A DNA stretch of 64,000 nucleotides from Agathobacter ruminis (GTDB lineage: Bacteria > Bacillota > Clostridia > Lachnospirales > Lachnospiraceae). The translations under genes were made by a program, and so were the position numbers. The DNA lies in NCBI RefSeq assembly GCF_002735305.1, contig NZ_PDYG01000100.1, positions 38,323 through 102,322 of the forward strand, given 5' to 3'. The notes beneath the pieces were generated by a model. It was not told where the DNA came from. It saw only the letters and a list, made by a program, of their open reading frames with translations, and made no database searches. Numbering within the stretch: the first letter of the stretch is position 1; every line of letters begins with the position of its first letter. Below, one piece after another: positions 38,130 to 47,458 of the stretch.

Positions 38130-39415
38130 CAAACACGGAGAACATGCGCCAAATTGCGCTGGAATCTTTGATTGAAATACTTGAAAAAAAGCAATATGCG
38201 AATCTGATTGAAAATCAGGTTCTGACAAAATATGCTTATCTGGAAAAGCGTGACCGCGCATTTTATACCCGCTTGGTGGAAGGTACACTGGAACGTCTTG
38301 TGACACTGGATTATTATATCAATGCTGTATCAAAGGTTCCGGTCAAAAAGCAAAAGCCTTTGATCCGCACCCTGCTTCGCATGAGTGTGTATCAAATCCT
38401 GTATATGGATTCCGTGCCGGATTCGGCTGCCATTAACGAGGCCGTCAAGCTGGCAAAAAAGCGCGGATTCGCATCTCTGTCCGGATTTGTGAACGGGGTA
38501 TTGCGCAATCTCTCGAGACAAAGAGACCAAATTGCACCTCCGAAGGATCTGGCAACCGTCTATTCGTATCCACAATGGATGGTTTCGTATTTCATGGAAC
38601 AATATCCGGCTGAAAAAGTCGAAGAAATATTACATCATCTGAATCTGCCGCAGGATCTGATTGTGCGTGTGAATCTGCAGATGAATACGGTTGAACAGCT
38701 GCAGAAAGAGCTTAAGACATGCGGGATTACCGCCGTGCCCGTACCGGAGACATCCTGCGGACTTGCTTTGTCGCAGATTGACCGTCTGACGGATCTGGAT
38801 GCCTTCGTACAGGGCAAATTTTATGTGCAGGATGCAAGCTCCATGATGGTTGCGGAGCATGCAGGCATCCGCGAAGGTGATTATGTCATTGATGTATGTG
38901 CCGCACCGGGTGGGAAAAGTACACATGCGGCGCAGATTTTGAATGGAACAGGCTGCGTGGATTCACGCGACCTGACGGAATATAAGGTCTCTTTGATTGA
39001 GGAAAATATCAACAGGCTCAGACTGAGCAATATGACAGCAAAAGTCTGGGATGCGACAGTGCTGGATGAATCTGTCGTGAACAGGGCGGATGTTGTAATC
39101 TGTGATGCTCCCTGCTCCGGTCTGGGCGTGATGGGTAAGAAAAAGGATATCCGCTATCGCGTGACACGCGAGGATATCACCGAATTGAGTCATTTACAGA
39201 TGAAAATTCTCGAAAATGCAAAATGCTATGTCAAAAACGGCGGCACTTTGCTGTATTCGACCTGTACAATCACAAGAGAAGAAAATGAACAGGTGGTAGA
39301 ACAGTTTTTGAAAAACAATCCGGATTTTACACTGGAAATGCAAAGACAGATTCTGCCGCATGAAATTGGAAATGATGGATTTTTCTTTGCTAAGATGAAG
39401 AAAAATCAGGGATAA
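38126..39415 (+). CDS. rsmB: 16S rRNA m5C967 methyltransferase RsmB
   Basis: 429 residues. A NusB-like N-terminal RNA-binding domain (about 5-130) precedes a SAM domain with VCAAPGGKSTHAA, DAPCSGLGVMG (motif IV cysteine) and the catalytic cysteine in YSTCTITREEN. It methylates C967 of 16S rRNA (E. coli numbering). Its start overlaps the fmt stop (ATGA). Confidence 0.96.
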   Translation: MTNTENMRQIALESLIEILEKKQYANLIENQVLTKYAYLEKRDRAFYTRLVEGTLERLVTLDYYINAVSKVPVKKQKPLIRTLLRMSVYQILYMDSVPDSAAINEAVKLAKKRGFASLSGFVNGVLRNLSRQRDQIAPPKDLATVYSYPQWMVSYFMEQYPAEKVEEILHHLNLPQDLIVRVNLQMNTVEQLQKELKTCGITAVPVPETSCGLALSQIDRLTDLDAFVQGKFYVQDASSMMVAEHAGIREGDYVIDVCAAPGGKSTHAAQILNGTGCVDSRDLTEYKVSLIEENINRLRLSNMTAKVWDATVLDESVVNRADVVICDAPCSGLGVMGKKKDIRYRVTREDITELSHLQMKILENAKCYVKNGGTLLYSTCTITREENEQVVEQFLKNNPDFTLEMQRQILPHEIGNDGFFFAKMKKNQG

Positions 39416-39425
39416 GAGGAATCAG

Positions 39426-40466
39426 ATGGATCAACAGAAGATTGATTTAAAATCCAAAAATCTGGAAGAGCTGACTTCCTATCTGCTTGAAAAGGGAGAA
39501 AAGAAGTTTCGCGCAAAACAAATCTATGAATGGATACATATCAAGCGCGTGCGCGACTTTGATGAGATGACCAACATTTCGGCAGCATTGCGCGCAACCT
39601 TGAAGACAGAATGTACGCTGACCACTTTAAAACCGCAGACCGTCCAGATATCAAAGCTGGATGGAACACGCAAATATCTCTTTTTGCTTGAGGACGGAAA
39701 TGCGGTGGAATCGGTGCTGATGCGCTATCATCATGGTAATTCGGTCTGCATTTCTTCACAGGTCGGATGCCGCATGGGCTGCAAATTCTGTGCATCGACA
39801 TTGGACGGATTACTGCGCGGTCTGACACCGGCGGAGATGCTGGATCAAATTTATGCCATCGGTCTTGATATCGGAGAACGCATCTCCAATGTTGTGGTGA
39901 TGGGGACCGGAGAACCGTTGGACAATTATGATAACCTGCTTCGTTTCATCGCGCTGCTGACCGATGAAAACGGATTGCATATTTCACAGCGCAATCTGAC
40001 GGTTTCGACCTGCGGACTGGTGCCGAAGATGCGCACACTGGCTGATGAAAAGCTGCAAATTACACTGGCATTGTCATTGCATGCATCCAATCAGGAAAAG
40101 CGAAAAGCACTGATGCCGGTTGCAAATTCTTATGAGATTCACGAAGTGGTCGATGCCTGCAAATATTATTTCGCACAGACGGGACGAAGAGTGACATTTG
40201 AGTATTCGCTCGTGGGAGGTGTGAATGACACGCAGGAGGATGCAAAGGAATTGTCGGAACTGATTGGCGGCATGAACTGTCATGTGAATCTGATTCCGGT
40301 CAATCCAATCAAGGAGCGTGATTTTGTTCAATCCGACAAGTCGGTGATTCAGGCATTTCAGAAAAAGCTTGAAAAGGCCGGAATTGCCGCAACCGTGCGC
40401 AGAGAAATGGGGCGCGATATCGACGGCGCATGCGGTCAGTTGCGTCGTAAACATTTGCACACATAA
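39426..40466 (+). CDS. rlmN: dual-specificity 23S rRNA/tRNA adenine C2 methyltransferase RlmN
   Basis: 346 residues. Radical SAM enzyme making m2A2503 in 23S rRNA and m2A37 in some tRNAs. The cluster motif CRMGCKFC, the GTGEPLDNYDN segment, the conserved STCGLVP and the C-terminal CGQL cysteine are visible. The ribosome site AGAGGA is good. Followed by the stp-prkC pair, as in Bacillus and Clostridia. Confidence 0.97.
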   Translation: MDQQKIDLKSKNLEELTSYLLEKGEKKFRAKQIYEWIHIKRVRDFDEMTNISAALRATLKTECTLTTLKPQTVQISKLDGTRKYLFLLEDGNAVESVLMRYHHGNSVCISSQVGCRMGCKFCASTLDGLLRGLTPAEMLDQIYAIGLDIGERISNVVVMGTGEPLDNYDNLLRFIALLTDENGLHISQRNLTVSTCGLVPKMRTLADEKLQITLALSLHASNQEKRKALMPVANSYEIHEVVDACKYYFAQTGRRVTFEYSLVGGVNDTQEDAKELSELIGGMNCHVNLIPVNPIKERDFVQSDKSVIQAFQKKLEKAGIAATVRREMGRDIDGACGQLRRKHLHT

Positions 40467-40483
40467 GGCTTCTATGCTAAAAT
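40455..40483 (+). promoter_or_regulatory. possible internal promoter before stp
   Basis: TTGCAC (40455-40460), 17-nt spacer, TAAAAT (40478-40483), overlapping the end of rlmN. Confidence 0.5.
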
Positions 40484-40524
40484 ATCACTAAGTATGTGTT
40501 CATACAGAAAGGACGATCGGGAGT

Positions 40525-41244
40525 ATGTATTCTTATTCCGTTACGGACACCGGTATGGCGCGCGAAATGAATCAGGATTATTGTTTCGCATATGACAATC
40601 CGGTAGGTAATTTACCCAATCTTTATATTGTAGCAGATGGAATGGGCGGCCATAAGGCCGGCGAGTATGCATCGAGATATACAGTTGAGCGGATTTGCGC
40701 ATCTGTTGTGCGATGCAAGCAGACAGAACCTGTAGAAATATTAAAGGAAGCTATCACCCGTGCCAATCAGATTCTGGCAAGCGAATCCGAACAGGATGAG
40801 GAAAAAGCCGGGATGGGAACGACACTGGTCATTGCCACAATCGACAATGGGCATGCTTTTGTCGCAAATGTGGGCGACAGCCGTCTGTATCATATTTCGG
40901 ATACCATCAGACAGGTTACAAAAGATCACTCTCTCGTACAGGAAATGGTCCGGGTTGGAGAGCTGAATGAAGAAGAAGCAAAAGACCACATGAATAAGAA
41001 TATTATCACCAGGGCAATCGGAGTGTCCGAGACCGTGGAACCGGATTTCTTTGAAATTGATGTCAAAAAGAAAGAGCAGCTGCTGCTTTGTTCGGACGGA
41101 TTGACCAACATGGTGGATGATGATGAAATTTTAGATATCATCAAATCACATAAGTCTTTGGAAGAGGAAGCCAAAGCACTTGTAACCGAAGCAAATAAGA
41201 ATGGCGGCCGTGACAATATTACGGCGCTTTTAATTGAAATATAG
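40525..41244 (+). CDS. stp: PP2C-type serine/threonine phosphatase (Stp/PrpC)
   Basis: 239 residues. Mn2+-dependent phosphatase that reverses PrkC phosphorylation. The metal aspartates lie in ADGMGGHKAGE, VGDSRLY, SDGLTNMVDDDE and GGRDNITALLIE. Lies 15 nt before its partner kinase gene, the standard arrangement. Confidence 0.96.
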   Translation: MYSYSVTDTGMAREMNQDYCFAYDNPVGNLPNLYIVADGMGGHKAGEYASRYTVERICASVVRCKQTEPVEILKEAITRANQILASESEQDEEKAGMGTTLVIATIDNGHAFVANVGDSRLYHISDTIRQVTKDHSLVQEMVRVGELNEEEAKDHMNKNIITRAIGVSETVEPDFFEIDVKKKEQLLLCSDGLTNMVDDDEILDIIKSHKSLEEEAKALVTEANKNGGRDNITALLIEI

Positions 41245-41259
41245 AATCGAGGTAAACCA

Positions 41260-43311
41260 ATGTTATCAGAAGGAATGTATGTTGCAGACCGCTACGAAAT
41301 CGTCAGCAAGATTGGCGCAGGCGGAATGTCAGATGTTTATAAAGCCAAGGATCATATTCTTGGACGTTATGTTGCAATCAAAGTATTAAAGCAGGAATTT
41401 TCGGAGGATCGCAATTTTGTTGTAAAATTCCGTACCGAAGCACAATCGGCAGCAGGACTGGAGCATCCGAACATTGTCAACATCTATGATGTCGGAAGTG
41501 AAGAAGGATTCCATTATATCGTCATGGAATATGTCGAGGGAATCACTTTAAAGACATATATCGAAAAGAAGGGCAGACTCTCATTTAAAGAGTCGGTCAG
41601 CATTGCCATTCAGGTAGCAAGAGGAATCGAAGCGGCACACAACAAAGATATTATTCACAGAGATATCAAGCCACAGAATATTATCATTTCCACAGAAGGA
41701 AAAGTAAAAGTTACGGACTTTGGAATTGCAAAAGCAATTTCATCCAATACCGTCAGCTCAGATGTGATGGGATCGGTACATTATACGTCTCCGGAGCATG
41801 CGAGAAACGGACAGGTGGACGGTCGCAGCGATATCTATTCGCTTGGTATTGTCATGTATGAGATGGTGACCGGACGTGTACCGTTTGACGGTGAGACAAC
41901 AGTCGCTGTTGCAATCCAGCATCTGCAGGAAGAGATGGTATCTCCGGCTGCTTATGCAACCAATCTTCCAATCAGCATGGAAAAGATTATCTTAAAATGC
42001 TGCCAGAAGAATCCGGATCGCAGATATCAGACCATTGCAGAATTGCTGAATGATTTGCGCAAGGCATTGAATTATCCGAATGAGGACTTTGTTGTTATTG
42101 CGCCGGGACCGGAGAGCGGACCGACCAAGATTATCACACCGGAAGAATTAAAGGAAATCAGCGAAATGTCTGTCAATGATACCAATGACGAGTATGACGA
42201 TGATTATGATGACGAATTCGATGATGATGAATATGATGAAGAAGAAGAGGAACTGAATCCAAAGGTAAAGAAAGCAGTTACCATCATGTTTGTGGCACTT
42301 GCCGCAATTATCATCGTATTGATTATTTATATTTTTGGCGCATTCCTCGGTTTGTTCAAATTCGGACCGCGTGACAACAGTGAGGCAACCACACAGACCA
42401 ATCATACAACGCAATCCGAGTCGCTTAACAGCACAGAAGAATTCGAGATGATTGACTTGTATGGCATGACCGTCGATGAGGCAACACTCGAGCTTGAAAA
42501 ACTCGGTCTGTATATGACCATCGAATATACCGAAGATGACGAAATGGCTGCAAAACATATTGTAGATCAGACACCAAAGATTGGCGATAAGGTCAAGAAG
42601 GGTGACACTGTTGTGGTCAAAGTCGTTCGTGAAAAAGCAGACACAACAGAATATATCAATGTACCGGATGTGACCGGAAGCAGCGAAGAAGATGCAGTCA
42701 AGACACTTGAAGACAAGGGCTTGAAAGCGGATGTTGACTATGAATACAGTGACACGGTTGAGAAGGGCAAAGTTATTTCTCAGGTTCCGACCGGCGGAAG
42801 CATGGAAAAAGGATCAAGAGTAAGACTGGTTGTTTCCCGCGGTGCAGAATCCGTGAAGGTGCCGAATGTACTGGGACTGTCTTCCGAAAAGGCGCAGGAG
42901 CGCATGGAACAGCTTGGTCTGAAAGTGAAATTTGTAGATGCAAAGAAACATGATGAGAATTACGGCGAAGGTGAAATCTGTAAACAGTCGGTAGCAGAAG
43001 GCAAATCGGTAGACAGAGGCACCACCATTACCCTGACCATCAATATTGCAAAGAAAGTGGTTGTCTATGTACCAAAGGATAGAACTGTAACGATACCTGC
43101 AGGAGCAACCAATATTGAATGGAAGCTGCTTGATGGTGAAAATATTATTACAGAAGGAACTGCAGAAGATGGAACAACCAGTTTGACCATGAGTTCTTCT
43201 GAACAGTTTGAGACAAATGAAGGTGAATTGAGCTGGGTAGTATCTTATATTCCGGAAGGAGCTACAGAACCTACTACCAAATCGTATAAAGTATCATTCG
43301 TGGCAAAGTAA
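41260..43311 (+). CDS. prkC: PASTA-domain serine/threonine kinase (PrkC/PknB type)
   Basis: 683 residues; senses muropeptides and the cell wall state. The kinase domain (about 10-270) has GAGGMSDVYKA, AIKVLK, HRDIKPQNI, DFGIAKA and the SPEHA activation end. A very acidic juxtamembrane stretch (about 305-330, DEYDDDYDDEFDDD) leads to one transmembrane helix (about 340-365). Three extracellular PASTA repeats (about 395-600) follow, then a beta-rich tail. Cytosolic kinase, external sensor. Confidence 0.97.
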   Translation: MLSEGMYVADRYEIVSKIGAGGMSDVYKAKDHILGRYVAIKVLKQEFSEDRNFVVKFRTEAQSAAGLEHPNIVNIYDVGSEEGFHYIVMEYVEGITLKTYIEKKGRLSFKESVSIAIQVARGIEAAHNKDIIHRDIKPQNIIISTEGKVKVTDFGIAKAISSNTVSSDVMGSVHYTSPEHARNGQVDGRSDIYSLGIVMYEMVTGRVPFDGETTVAVAIQHLQEEMVSPAAYATNLPISMEKIILKCCQKNPDRRYQTIAELLNDLRKALNYPNEDFVVIAPGPESGPTKIITPEELKEISEMSVNDTNDEYDDDYDDEFDDDEYDEEEEELNPKVKKAVTIMFVALAAIIIVLIIYIFGAFLGLFKFGPRDNSEATTQTNHTTQSESLNSTEEFEMIDLYGMTVDEATLELEKLGLYMTIEYTEDDEMAAKHIVDQTPKIGDKVKKGDTVVVKVVREKADTTEYINVPDVTGSSEEDAVKTLEDKGLKADVDYEYSDTVEKGKVISQVPTGGSMEKGSRVRLVVSRGAESVKVPNVLGLSSEKAQERMEQLGLKVKFVDAKKHDENYGEGEICKQSVAEGKSVDRGTTITLTINIAKKVVVYVPKDRTVTIPAGATNIEWKLLDGENIITEGTAEDGTTSLTMSSSEQFETNEGELSWVVSYIPEGATEPTTKSYKVSFVAK

Positions 43312-43314
43312 TCT

Positions 43315-44193
43315 ATGACTGGTAAGATTATGAAAGGCATAGCCGGATTCTATTATGTATATGTATCCGGCTATGGCCTGTTTGAATGCAAGGCAAAAGG
43401 CGTTTTTCGCAAAAAGGGAATCAAGCCGCTCGTCGGCGATCTGGTAGAAATCGCAGTGATTGACGAGCAGGAGATGACAGGAAATATCGAGGATATTTTG
43501 CCAAGGAAGAACGAATTGATTCGTCCGGCGGTTTCCAACATCGACATGGCTTTGATTATTTTTGCAATGGCAAAGCCGGATCCGAATTTGAATTTGCTGG
43601 ACCGGTTTCTGATCATGATGGAATTCCAGAATCTTCCTGTTACAATCTGCTTAAACAAAGCAGATCTGGCAGATGAAGAGGCATGCGAATATTTTCGCAG
43701 AATCTACGAACCGGCAGGCTATCGGATTATTTTTTGCAGTGCAAAAGAACAGAGCGGAATCAACGAATTAAAAGAGCTGATCTCGCATAAGACAGTGGCG
43801 GTTGCAGGACCGTCCGGCGTCGGTAAATCATCGCTTGTGAATCTCTTACAGAGCAAAGAGGTGATGGAGACCGGAAGCATCAGCGAAAAATTAAAGCGTG
43901 GCAAACATACCACGCGCCACTCACAAATTCTTCCCGTATCGGATGAGACTTTTATCGTCGATACACCGGGATTCAGTTCACTGGATGTACCAGGAATGGA
44001 AAAGGAAGACTTGTGGCGTTATTATCCGGAATTTGTACCATATGAACCGGAATGTCGCTTTCAGGGATGCAGTCATATCAATGAGCCGAAGTGCGGCATC
44101 AAGACTGCGGTGGAAGAAGGAAACATTCCGTTGGAACGGTATGACAATTACAAATTGCTATTCGAGGAACTAAGACAAATCAGGAAATACTAA
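43315..44193 (+). CDS. rsgA: small ribosomal subunit biogenesis GTPase RsgA
   Basis: 292 residues. Circularly permuted GTPase: OB fold (1-65), then NKAD (G4) before the P-loop GPSGVGKSSLVN (G1) and DTPGFSS (G3). The C-terminal zinc region reads ECRFQGCSHINEPKCGIKTAV. It acts late in 30S maturation. It lies 3 nt after prkC, so translation is probably coupled. Very frequent order prkC-rsgA-rpe-thiN in Firmicutes. Confidence 0.97.
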   Translation: MTGKIMKGIAGFYYVYVSGYGLFECKAKGVFRKKGIKPLVGDLVEIAVIDEQEMTGNIEDILPRKNELIRPAVSNIDMALIIFAMAKPDPNLNLLDRFLIMMEFQNLPVTICLNKADLADEEACEYFRRIYEPAGYRIIFCSAKEQSGINELKELISHKTVAVAGPSGVGKSSLVNLLQSKEVMETGSISEKLKRGKHTTRHSQILPVSDETFIVDTPGFSSLDVPGMEKEDLWRYYPEFVPYEPECRFQGCSHINEPKCGIKTAVEEGNIPLERYDNYKLLFEELRQIRKY

Positions 44194-44207
44194 AAGAAGA
44201 GGCGAAA

Positions 44208-44861
44208 ATGAATTGTTTATCACCATCCATCCTGTCCGCGGATTTTGCGCGGCTGGGAGAACAAATTAAATTGCTCGACAGTGCAGGAGCAGAATATGTG
44301 CACATTGATGTCATGGACGGTGCTTTTGTACCGAGCATTACTTATGGATTTCCAATCATTCAGGCCATCCGTCCGCTCACAGAGCGCATGTTTGATGTCC
44401 ATCTGATGATTGAGGAGCCTTCCCGTTATATTGATGAATTTGCAGAGGCGGGAGCAGATATTATCACAGTTCATGCGGAAGCATGCAAACATCTTGACAG
44501 TACGATCGATGCCATCAAGGCAAAAGGATTGCTTGCGGCGGTTGCCCTCAATCCTGCAACTCCGATTTCTTCAATCGAATATGTTTTGCCAAAGCTGGAT
44601 ATGGTTTTGGTGATGACAGTGAATCCCGGATTCGGTGGTCAGAAGCTAATCCCATATACCATTCAAAAAGTCAGAGACTTAAAGGCTATGATTGACCGCA
44701 GGAATCTGAAGGTTGATATTGAAGTGGATGGTGGCATTCATCTGGGAAATGTAGAACAGGTAATGGAGGCAGGTGCAAATATCATTGTCGCCGGAAGTGC
44801 GGTATTTCGTGGCGATGTTGAGGAAAATGTACAGGCATTTTTGAATATTTTGCACTCATAG
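44208..44861 (+). CDS. rpe: ribulose-phosphate 3-epimerase
   Basis: 217 residues, TIM barrel. Pentose phosphate pathway: D-ribulose 5-phosphate to D-xylulose 5-phosphate. LSPSILSADFARLG, HIDVMDGAFVPSITYG (metal), FDVHLMIEEP, MTVNPGFGGQKLI and EVDGGI are all present. Confidence 0.98.
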   Translation: MNCLSPSILSADFARLGEQIKLLDSAGAEYVHIDVMDGAFVPSITYGFPIIQAIRPLTERMFDVHLMIEEPSRYIDEFAEAGADIITVHAEACKHLDSTIDAIKAKGLLAAVALNPATPISSIEYVLPKLDMVLVMTVNPGFGGQKLIPYTIQKVRDLKAMIDRRNLKVDIEVDGGIHLGNVEQVMEAGANIIVAGSAVFRGDVEENVQAFLNILHS

Positions 44862-44882
44862 AGTCAGACAGGAGAAGATGAA

Positions 44883-45533
44883 ATGAATGGATTAATTGTA
44901 GCTGGTGGAAACATCAATGACAAATTTGCATGCGATGTCATCAAAAATGGCGCATTTGAAGTGATTTTTGCTGCTGACTCCGGAATTGATTTTATGTATC
45001 GCAATCATATTACACCGGATATCATTGTCGGTGATTTTGATTCTGCAAATCCGGAAATATTATCATTTTATCGAGACATGGATCAGGTGGCAATTTCGGA
45101 ATTAAATCCGGAGAAAGATGATACCGACCTCGAGCATGCTCTGCGGGATTGCGTACGCCTCGGCTGTGATGAGATCACGATTCTCGGATGTTTCGGCAAT
45201 CGAATCGATCACTCATATGCCAATATGATGCTTCTTGGCATCGGACTCGAATACGGTGTCGAAATCCGACTGATGGATGACAAAAACAGAGTGTCGATGC
45301 ATTGTTCCGATTTTGTATTGAAGAAGAATGATCTTTACGGAAAGTATGTTTCTTTATTGCCAATCAACGGAACGGTTCACAATCTGACCATTACAGGAAT
45401 GAAATATTGTCTGGAAAATACAGATCTGCTTCCGTTTACGACACTGGGTGTCAGCAACGAACTGGTTGAAGATCAGGCGCAGATTACTTTTGAAGACGGA
45501 ATTCTGTTGTTGATTGAATCCAAAGACGAATAA
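44883..45533 (+). CDS. thiN: thiamine pyrophosphokinase
   Basis: 216 residues. Converts thiamine to thiamine diphosphate with ATP. The catalytic domain has FAADSGIDFMY, IVGDFDSANPE, EKDDTDLEHAL and GCFGNRIDHSYANM. The C-terminal beta domain binds thiamine. Last of the conserved housekeeping run that starts with priA. Confidence 0.95.
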   Translation: MNGLIVAGGNINDKFACDVIKNGAFEVIFAADSGIDFMYRNHITPDIIVGDFDSANPEILSFYRDMDQVAISELNPEKDDTDLEHALRDCVRLGCDEITILGCFGNRIDHSYANMMLLGIGLEYGVEIRLMDDKNRVSMHCSDFVLKKNDLYGKYVSLLPINGTVHNLTITGMKYCLENTDLLPFTTLGVSNELVEDQAQITFEDGILLLIESKDE

Positions 45534-45545
45534 AGGGCAGATTGG

Positions 45546-46034
45546 GTGATTGACTTGGAAAAAAAGAATAACTTGGAGAAATATTCCAAATTGGAATTAA
45601 AAATACAGGAAGTCGGTACACATGTCAGTGTAGCACTGGAGCTGGTTGTCGCAGTTTTGGTTTTGCTCGCCTGTATATGTGGTCTGATTGCACTGTTTCC
45701 GCATTTGGCAGATATGTTTGCGGGATTGAACAAAATGGCAGGACAGAAGAATATGCTGAGTGATTTTCTGGAACGTGTATTTACTGTTGTTGTCGGTATC
45801 GAGTTCTTAAAAATGTTATGCAAGCCAAGCTCTGCCAATGTGCTTGAAACAATTATATTCCTGGTTGCAAGACATATGATTTTGGTTGAATCGAAACCAT
45901 GGGAGGATTTTTTGTATGTCATGGCAATCGTATGTCTGGTTTTGACCAAACATTTTCTGGTGCGTGATAATCGTCAGTTTGTTTTTCGCGGAAAAAAACA
46001 GGATGAAGGACAGACTGATACAGAAGTGTCATAA
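45546..46034 (+). CDS. small membrane protein, PsiE-like
   Basis: 162 residues with four hydrophobic segments (about 28-50, 72-92, 98-115, 120-138). The segments FLERVFTVVVGIEFLKML and VLETIIFLVARHMIL recall the phosphate-starvation-inducible PsiE family, whose role is unknown. The start is uncertain: GTG at 45546 or TTG at 45555; neither has a perfect ribosome site. The C-terminal tail is hydrophilic. Family assignment is tentative. Confidence 0.6.
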   Translation: MIDLEKKNNLEKYSKLELKIQEVGTHVSVALELVVAVLVLLACICGLIALFPHLADMFAGLNKMAGQKNMLSDFLERVFTVVVGIEFLKMLCKPSSANVLETIIFLVARHMILVESKPWEDFLYVMAIVCLVLTKHFLVRDNRQFVFRGKKQDEGQTDTEVS

Positions 46035-46064
46035 CGATCATATAAGGTATGTGGGGTTCGAAAA

Positions 46065-47456
46065 ATGCGTAAAATAAAATCTTTGTCTATTCGATTGCCG
46101 CTCATCTTGATATTGAGTTATATTGTATTGATGGTTTTTACGATTACGGTGGTCTTTCAGCGCTTTGAAAAGCGCATGCTTGAAGATTATACGCGTATGG
46201 CAAAAGGCGCGACACAGCTGATGGCGGATGCCATTGACGGCGACAAAGTCGACGAATATATTGAGCAAAATTTTGCATCGGAAGAGTATCGAAAGATTTC
46301 CGATTATCTTGCCTCTATTCAGGAGAATTATCCGGATACGCTTTATGTATATGTCTATCGTATTCAGGAAGACGGCGGTCATGTCGTTTTTGATATTGAT
46401 TCCGAGGGCAAAGAAGATGCGGATGAACCCGGAGCAGTCTACTCAATCGATGAACCTTTTTATTCTCAGATTTCCAATATCATGAAAGGGGAGGAGACTC
46501 CTGCATACACCGTTCATTCTCATGAAGGCGAATATCTTTTGAGCTATATTCGTCCGGTTTTTGACAGCAAAGGGAATTATGCATGTAGCGCCTGCGTCGA
46601 TTTTTCGATGGACCGCATGCATGAAAAAGATTTTGATTTTGTATTGCCGACATTGGGAATGGTTGGAATCCTGATTTTGATTTTGGTATCATTCAATATT
46701 CTTTTGATTCACAGAACCGTATCCGCGCCGATTAATCGTATGGTGGAATGCAGTCATAATTTTAATTATGAAACAGAAAACGATCGATTCAAAAATGTGC
46801 AGACACTTGAGAATCTGAATATCAAAACCGGCGATGAAATCGAAGAATTATATCAGACATTTACTTCGGTCATGAAGGAAAGCCTTTATTATATGACCAA
46901 CTTTAACCGGGCACAGATCGATATTCGCACCAAAAACGAGCGAATTGATGAAATCAGTGCGACTGCATACAAAGACGCGTTGACCGGAGTGGGCAGTAAG
47001 GCTGCATATAAGAAAGTATTGAAAGAAATCGATGGCGATATTTTTTATGAGAGTGCAGAGATTGCGATTGTACTTGCAGATGTAAACAATCTTAAATATG
47101 TCAATGACACATTTGGCCATGAATATGGTGATGCGTATCTGGTCGGATGCTGTAATCTCTTAAAGTCTGTATATGCCAATTCGGATATCTATCGTGTCGG
47201 TGGAGATGAATTTATCATCCTGCTTCGCGGCAGCGATTACAAGAATCGGGAAGAGCTGCTGAAAAAGGCACGCGAACTGTATCAAAATGCGCATGACAAT
47301 GAGTCCGCAAATCCATGGGAGCGCTATTCAAGCTCCATCGGAATGGCAGAATTTGAGACCGGCGACACCAATGCGGAAATGATTGTCAAACGTGCCGATA
47401 CCGCCATGTATGTCGAAAAGACTAAATTCCGTGCAAAGCATGGCAGTTACAGATAA
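46065..47456 (+). CDS. membrane-bound diguanylate cyclase
   Basis: 463 residues. A transmembrane helix (about 8-30), an extracytoplasmic sensor of about 160 residues, a second helix (about 193-213) and a HAMP-like linker precede a GGDEF domain (about 305-463) with GGDEF at 379-383. It makes cyclic di-GMP. The inhibitory RxxD site five residues upstream is missing (ANSD), so product feedback is probably weak. A giant palindrome begins two bases after the stop codon. Confidence 0.93.
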   Translation: MRKIKSLSIRLPLILILSYIVLMVFTITVVFQRFEKRMLEDYTRMAKGATQLMADAIDGDKVDEYIEQNFASEEYRKISDYLASIQENYPDTLYVYVYRIQEDGGHVVFDIDSEGKEDADEPGAVYSIDEPFYSQISNIMKGEETPAYTVHSHEGEYLLSYIRPVFDSKGNYACSACVDFSMDRMHEKDFDFVLPTLGMVGILILILVSFNILLIHRTVSAPINRMVECSHNFNYETENDRFKNVQTLENLNIKTGDEIEELYQTFTSVMKESLYYMTNFNRAQIDIRTKNERIDEISATAYKDALTGVGSKAAYKKVLKEIDGDIFYESAEIAIVLADVNNLKYVNDTFGHEYGDAYLVGCCNLLKSVYANSDIYRVGGDEFIILLRGSDYKNREELLKKARELYQNAHDNESANPWERYSSSIGMAEFETGDTNAEMIVKRADTAMYVEKTKFRAKHGSYR

Positions 47457-47458
47457 AG

